This document shows positions 8,801-10,301 of a stretch of DNA of 10,301 nt, piece after piece (position 1 is the stretch's first letter; every line of letters starts with the position of its first letter). The notes under the pieces were generated by a model that saw only the letters and a list, made by a program, of their open reading frames with translations, was not told the DNA's origin and searched no databases. The stretch is taken from positions 6,191-16,491 of the forward strand of contig JAAAVE010000584.1 in assembly GCA_015679605.1 (NCBI GenBank). Reading direction: 5' to 3'. The DNA is from Podila epigama (taxonomy: Eukaryota > Mortierellomycota > Mortierellomycetes > Mortierellales > Mortierellaceae). Position numbers and translations under genes: made by a program.

Positions 8801-9846
8801 GTAGTACGATCCCTGAAAAAGACAGCATTGTAGTTCGTAAAACAAGAAAAAAGAAAGGATTGAGATTAGATCTGTGAAAAAGAGAGCAAACAGGTGAAGT
8901 ATGCTGAAATGCTCATTGTTTCTATTCATGTTCCAGGCAGCACACACAAATTATAATACCTGCATATGTGATCGCGAAGGATAATCTGACGAGGGCATGT
9001 TCGACGACCATAGGCTAGATGATGCCGGTGTAGTTCTCTCAGGTCGCACCCCTGTTGGTTCTGGTGGATACTCATTTCTGTAGGCTGAGCTAGAGTGGTG
9101 TGGGTCGTGATGACGGGAGGCCGCAAACGAACGATAAGAGTCGGAGGTTGGTGGGGGAGGCGACGCGTAGGACTCTGGTGAAGATGGAGCAGCCGGGTAA
9201 TGTTGATTGTAGTGGGGTCCAGAGCTGGAGACTGGTCTCGTGTGATGTCTTCGTGGAGGGGAGAGTGACCGCGGACGACCGTAGGATGGATAGTCCGAGT
9301 ACGCTGCATCTTCATGGGCCAAATGAGCAGGGTGGTCATAGGCATGACCGCCATAGGCGGTGCTAGCTAGACCCTCACGTGGTGGCAGCGACTGGTGCGA
9401 GAGTGGTCGGTGGTGGTGAGCTGCTGGAGGCGGTGGTGGGTGATGGGGTTGTGATGGAGGATAAGCGCGGTACTGCGACAACGAATGTGAAGGCGACGGC
9501 GACAGGGTTGCGCCCGAAGGGGCTGCGAGGTCTGGTGGATATGATGGATAATCATGCTCGTAGCCGCGACGGTAACCTTGACCCTGTCCTCCTTGGCCTT
9601 GACCCTGGCTTTGACCCTGGCTTTGACCTTGACTTCGACCTTGGCCTTGGTCTTGACCTTGGCTTTTAGCTTGGCTCTGGATCTGAGATGAGGCAGGTGG
9701 GTCGTAGGAGCTGTATCTGCCGCGCGAGTGTGAGTGGGAGTGGTGCGGTGGAGCACGGTCCTGATCAAAGTCATGCCTACGATCCAGCGGCTCTCGGTCA
9801 TGGTCGTACTCGTATGGAATGCGCGCATATCCGGTAACAGGTGAGG

Positions 9847-9877
<31 letters not shown>

Positions 9878-9949
9878 TTGCTGCTGAGGTGAAGGCAAGG
9901 CTTGACCAGAGGTGGGCCGTCCCGTAGGAGCCCTACCTCGGTCACTCAT
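2301..9949 (-). CDS. INO80: Chromatin-remodelling ATPase INO80, nine exons, complete
   Basis: This is the Snf2-family motor of the INO80 complex, which slides nucleosomes and acts on H2A.Z nucleosomes in transcription, replication and repair in the nucleus. Exons on the minus strand: 9949-8960, 8812-8567, 8418-8308, 8186-7137, 7001-6378 (or from 7016), 6219-5880, 5763-5491, 5327-4525, 4379-2301. Every join is GT-AG and keeps frame, giving 2171 residues (2176 with the 7016 acceptor); residue numbers here use 2171. DBINO lies at ~990-1120; DEMGLGKT at 1264-1271; DEAQ at 1373-1376; LTGTPIQN at 1400-1407; STRAGGLG at 1913-1920; DRAHRLGQT at 1946-1954. DBINO plus the long insertion between lobes separate INO80 from SWR1, ISWI and CHD. 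The ATG at 9949 has an in-frame TAA two codons upstream. Yeast Ino80 is about 1490 residues, so the extra length is mostly N-terminal. An alternative start is ATG 8162. Confidence 0.96.
2355..2384 (-). repeat. GCN repeat encoding poly-Ala in the INO80 tail
   Basis: On the minus strand a run of GCA/GCC/GCG codons with a single GAT interruption gives an Ala-rich tract near the C-terminus. It is a coding microsatellite and likely length-variable between strains. Confidence 0.85.
2847..3311 (-). other. INO80: INO80 ATPase lobe 2 (helicase C)
   Basis: Residues ~1836-1990 contain [37 protein letters not shown] (motif IV), [20 protein letters not shown] (motif V), [20 protein letters not shown] (motif VI with both arginine fingers) and the brace-like [19 protein letters not shown]. 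No key residue is missing. Confidence 0.97.
3321..4172 (-). other. INO80: INO80 insertion between ATPase lobes (Rvb1/Rvb2-binding)
   Basis: Roughly residues 1549-1832 separate [17 protein letters not shown] from the start of lobe 2 ([13 protein letters not shown]). INO80 and SWR1 enzymes both have a long insertion here that threads into the Rvb1/Rvb2 (RuvB-like) ring. This copy includes an Asp-rich [13 protein letters not shown] stretch and a conserved-looking [20 protein letters not shown] segment. The length (~280 residues) is typical of INO80. Confidence 0.85.
4380..4524 (-). other. INO80 intron 8 (145 bp, phase 0)
   Basis: Donor AAG|GTATGT and acceptor ATTAG|ATT join LGDK to [14 protein letters not shown], a junction expected from INO80 homologues. 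A CTGAC branch-like motif sits close to the acceptor. Confidence 0.95.
4525..5327 (-). other. INO80: INO80 ATPase lobe 1 (SNF2_N)
   Basis: Exon 8 carries [20 protein letters not shown], then motif [15 protein letters not shown] with the Walker A Lys at residue 1270, motif Ia [14 protein letters not shown], motif [12 protein letters not shown] (DEAQ, the INO80 form of DEAH), motif [12 protein letters not shown], and [17 protein letters not shown] at the end. All expected catalytic residues are present. Confidence 0.97.
5328..5490 (-). other. INO80 intron 7 (163 bp, phase 1)
   Basis: Donor GATC|GTATGT and acceptor GCATAG|TTG create the split Leu codon C|TT. A GCTGACT branch-like motif lies about 40 bases before the acceptor. 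The join restores the conserved [12 protein letters not shown]. Confidence 0.93.
5491..5763 (-). other. INO80: INO80 exon 7: acidic linker between DBINO and the ATPase
   Basis: Ninety full codons of mostly acidic sequence ([26 protein letters not shown]) ending with a helical [18 protein letters not shown] and [10 protein letters not shown]. It sits at the post-HSA position. It is flanked by two phase-1 introns, so the exon is 273 bases long and its omission would keep frame. The split codon joins C to TT, giving Leu before [12 protein letters not shown]. Confidence 0.9.
5764..5879 (-). other. INO80 intron 6 (116 bp, phase 1)
   Basis: Donor GGCA|GTAAGT is followed by a T tract; acceptor TTCTAG|CCGAAG. 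The split codon A|CC gives Thr after HFIGKKIG. Confidence 0.93.
5880..6219 (-). other. INO80: INO80 DBINO domain (exon 6)
   Basis: The exon encodes residues ~1008-1120, starting [10 protein letters not shown] and containing [38 protein letters not shown] and [20 protein letters not shown]. This is the diagnostic DBINO/HSA-type segment of INO80 proteins, a long basic helix that binds Arp8/Arp4/actin and extranucleosomal DNA in the family. Both parts of the signature ([10 protein letters not shown] and [14 protein letters not shown]) are intact. The exon ends in phase 1. Confidence 0.95.
6220..6377 (-). other. INO80 intron 5 (158 bp, phase 0)
   Basis: Donor GAG|GTAAGA and acceptor TATATAG|ATGACC join AHRQIRE to [10 protein letters not shown]. 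The ATG at the exon start is an internal codon in this model. Confidence 0.93.
6378..7016 (-). other. INO80: INO80 exon 5: charged linker leading into DBINO
   Basis: This exon encodes about 208-213 residues of highly charged sequence: a basic [12 protein letters not shown] start, an AT-hook-like GRGRGRKK, a Lys/Glu helical stretch ([20 protein letters not shown]), a Glu-rich run (~932-955) and the final [12 protein letters not shown], which begins the HSA/DBINO-type helical region. The 5' border is uncertain: acceptors ending at 7017 or 7002 keep frame, while the CAG ending at 7006 does not. Confidence 0.8.
7002..7136 (-). other. INO80 intron 4 (135 bp or 120 bp, phase 0, ambiguous acceptor)
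   Basis: The donor GGCA|GTAAGT is strong. Three NAGs end at 7017 (AAG after A10), 7006 (CAG) and 7002 (AAG). The first and third keep frame and give exon 5 starting [10 protein letters not shown] or LHEKF. The CAG, the best consensus, leads to TGA after three codons. Confidence 0.75.
8187..8307 (-). other. INO80 intron 3 (121 bp, phase 0)
   Basis: Donor CAG|GTATAAG. The acceptor chosen is GCCAAG|TATGCT, preceded by a polypyrimidine tract made by a 10-bp tandem repeat (8211-8230). A downstream CAG ending at 8145 would also keep frame and remove 14 residues. Confidence 0.75.
8211..8230. repeat. GAGAAAGAAA tandem duplication inside intron 3
   Basis: A perfect 10-bp unit occurs twice. On the INO80 sense strand it reads as a pyrimidine tract 24-43 bases upstream of the chosen acceptor, so it may serve as the polypyrimidine tract. 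Confidence 0.8.
8419..8566 (-). other. INO80 intron 2 (148 bp, phase 0)
   Basis: Donor GAAG|GTAAAA and acceptor CTTAATAG|ATGTAT join GVEREK to [16 protein letters not shown] branch-like motif lies about 20 bases before the acceptor. Confidence 0.85.
8813..8959 (-). other. INO80 intron 1 (147 bp, phase 0)
   Basis: Donor GCAG|GTATTA and acceptor CTTTTTCAG|GGATCG join SRSHMQ to [10 protein letters not shown]. Retention meets a stop at the third intronic codon. Confidence 0.88.
9575..9688 (-). repeat. Imperfect SQGQ-type coding repeat in INO80
   Basis: Residues ~88-125 alternate Gln and Gly with Ser or Lys (SQGQ, DQGQ units). At the DNA level it is an imperfect 6/12-base repeat built from CAAGG/CAGGG words. 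Such Q/G tracts are typical of prion-like, phase-separating regions; that behaviour is inferred. Confidence 0.9.
9848..9886 (-). repeat. CAG/CAA repeat encoding 13 Gln (INO80 residues 22-34)
   Basis: Thirteen consecutive Gln codons: ten CAG and three CAA on the sense strand. The CAA interruptions divide the tract, with the longest pure CAG run being six. It lies close to the N-terminus. Confidence 0.95.
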
Positions 9950-10301
9950 GCTTTATTGTTTGTTCCTTTTAATACGTTGTACTTGTGAGTGGTGTATGAT
10001 GGAGGAAATTGTGATTTGATGAAGCGTAGGAGTTGAACCGGATAAGCGAAATGAAGGACTATTGTTTTAAAATGTGGTTGAGAATAACGATTATGACAAC
10101 AAGTGAATAACGTATGATTGATTAGATGCGAGGGTTGACTGATCTATGATGTTGAGAAAATAGAGTGGAGTGAGTAGGGTCAAGTGGAGTGGGTGGGTGG
10201 GAGAGAGGGATGTGTCGCGATGAAGGATGATTGTGATTTCAGAATGGGGTGTCTGATTTATCAAAATGTGATTGTGGAAGGGTGACAAAGAAAGCAAAGA
10301 A
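9950..10301 (-). promoter_or_regulatory. Presumed INO80 5' leader and promoter, free of ATG
   Basis: The 352 bases upstream of the start codon contain no ATG on the INO80 sense strand, although 15 occur on the other strand. The sense strand is rich in C, T and A (CA/CT-rich), as in scanned fungal 5' leaders. No clear TATA box was found. The 68-codon sense-strand frame at 10297-10091 starts with TTG rather than ATG and is not supported as a gene. Confidence 0.6.
10191..10209 (+). promoter_or_regulatory. G-quadruplex motif upstream of INO80 (on the template strand)
   Basis: Four GGG runs separated by T, T and AGAGA fit the G3N1-7 quadruplex rule. The G-rich strand is the template strand for INO80, about 240 bp before the start codon. 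Confidence 0.6.

Larger units (their letters stand above)
7137..9949 (-). other. INO80: INO80 N-terminal low-complexity region (exons 1-4)
   Basis: About 800 residues, very rich in Ser, Pro, His, Tyr, Arg, Asp and Gln, with no recognisable fold. It holds a 13-residue polyQ (22-34), a Q/G/S repeat (~88-125), many SPS/SPP and RSRSP-like motifs, an AT-hook-like KRGRKPK (~700-706), an acidic EDEYDDDDF stretch and a basic helical end ([18 protein letters not shown]). N-termini of INO80 proteins are poorly conserved; in yeast this part binds accessory subunits. Here it is unusually long. Coding status rests on continuous frame across four phase-0 junctions and the absence of stops. Confidence 0.8.

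Noticed and set aside
9367-9945. 192-codon minus-strand frame rich in Ser, Thr, Lys and Val
   Set aside because: It is a shifted-frame shadow of exon 1; its repeats (KAKVKVKA type) are just the Q/G repeat read in another frame.
10091-10297. 68-codon minus-strand frame upstream of INO80
   Set aside because: It has no ATG (TTG start) and lies in the presumed ATG-free leader; it is not a credible upstream ORF.
1-10301. CRISPR, defence island, prophage or biosynthetic cluster
   Set aside because: There is no spaced-repeat array, no phage or defence protein and no bacterial gene organisation; the window is a fungal housekeeping gene and its flanks.

Overview
The window looks like nuclear DNA of a filamentous fungus, most likely an early-diverging one (Mucoromycota, perhaps Mucorales). 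This is inferred from split genes with GT-AG introns of about 116-163 bp, AATAAA-type poly(A) signals, moderate GC, a fungal-type INO80 ATPase, and a small ORF that resembles (from memory only) a multicopy Mucorales hypothetical-protein family. No bacterial operon, CRISPR array, tRNA, rRNA or complete transposon was seen.

Layout. Positions 1-492 (+) hold the 3' end of an unrecognised Gln/Glu-rich gene with a poly(A) signal at 558. Positions 493-1828 have no gene I can support. They carry phased 10-bp repeats, a long T tract, an MCB-type site, a 13-bp palindrome abutting a TATA box, and a cluster of three stem-loops sharing a 14-bp word. Positions 1829-2221 (+) are a 130-codon ORF of uncertain status whose stop codon lies inside an AATAAA. 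From 9949 down to 2301 (-) lies one nine-exon gene for the catalytic subunit of the INO80 chromatin remodeller. I rebuilt it from splice sites and phase, giving 2171 residues (2176 with an alternative acceptor). Positions 9950-10301 are its presumed leader and promoter; they have no ATG on the sense strand and contain a G-quadruplex motif.

The INO80 protein runs in order: about 800 residues of disordered, repeat-rich N-terminus (polyQ, Q/G repeat, Ser/Pro/His/Tyr/Arg-rich, AT-hook-like), a charged linker, the DBINO segment, an acidic linker, ATPase lobe 1, an insertion of about 280 residues, ATPase lobe 2, and a basic tail. All core ATPase motifs are intact, so the gene should be functional. 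The features most worth following up are regulatory or structural: the frame-neutral exons in the N-terminal half, the competing 3' splice sites of intron 4, the ATG-free leader with its G4 motif, and the palindrome/TATA and stem-loop block around 1320-1810. I found no clear evidence of a new multi-gene system.
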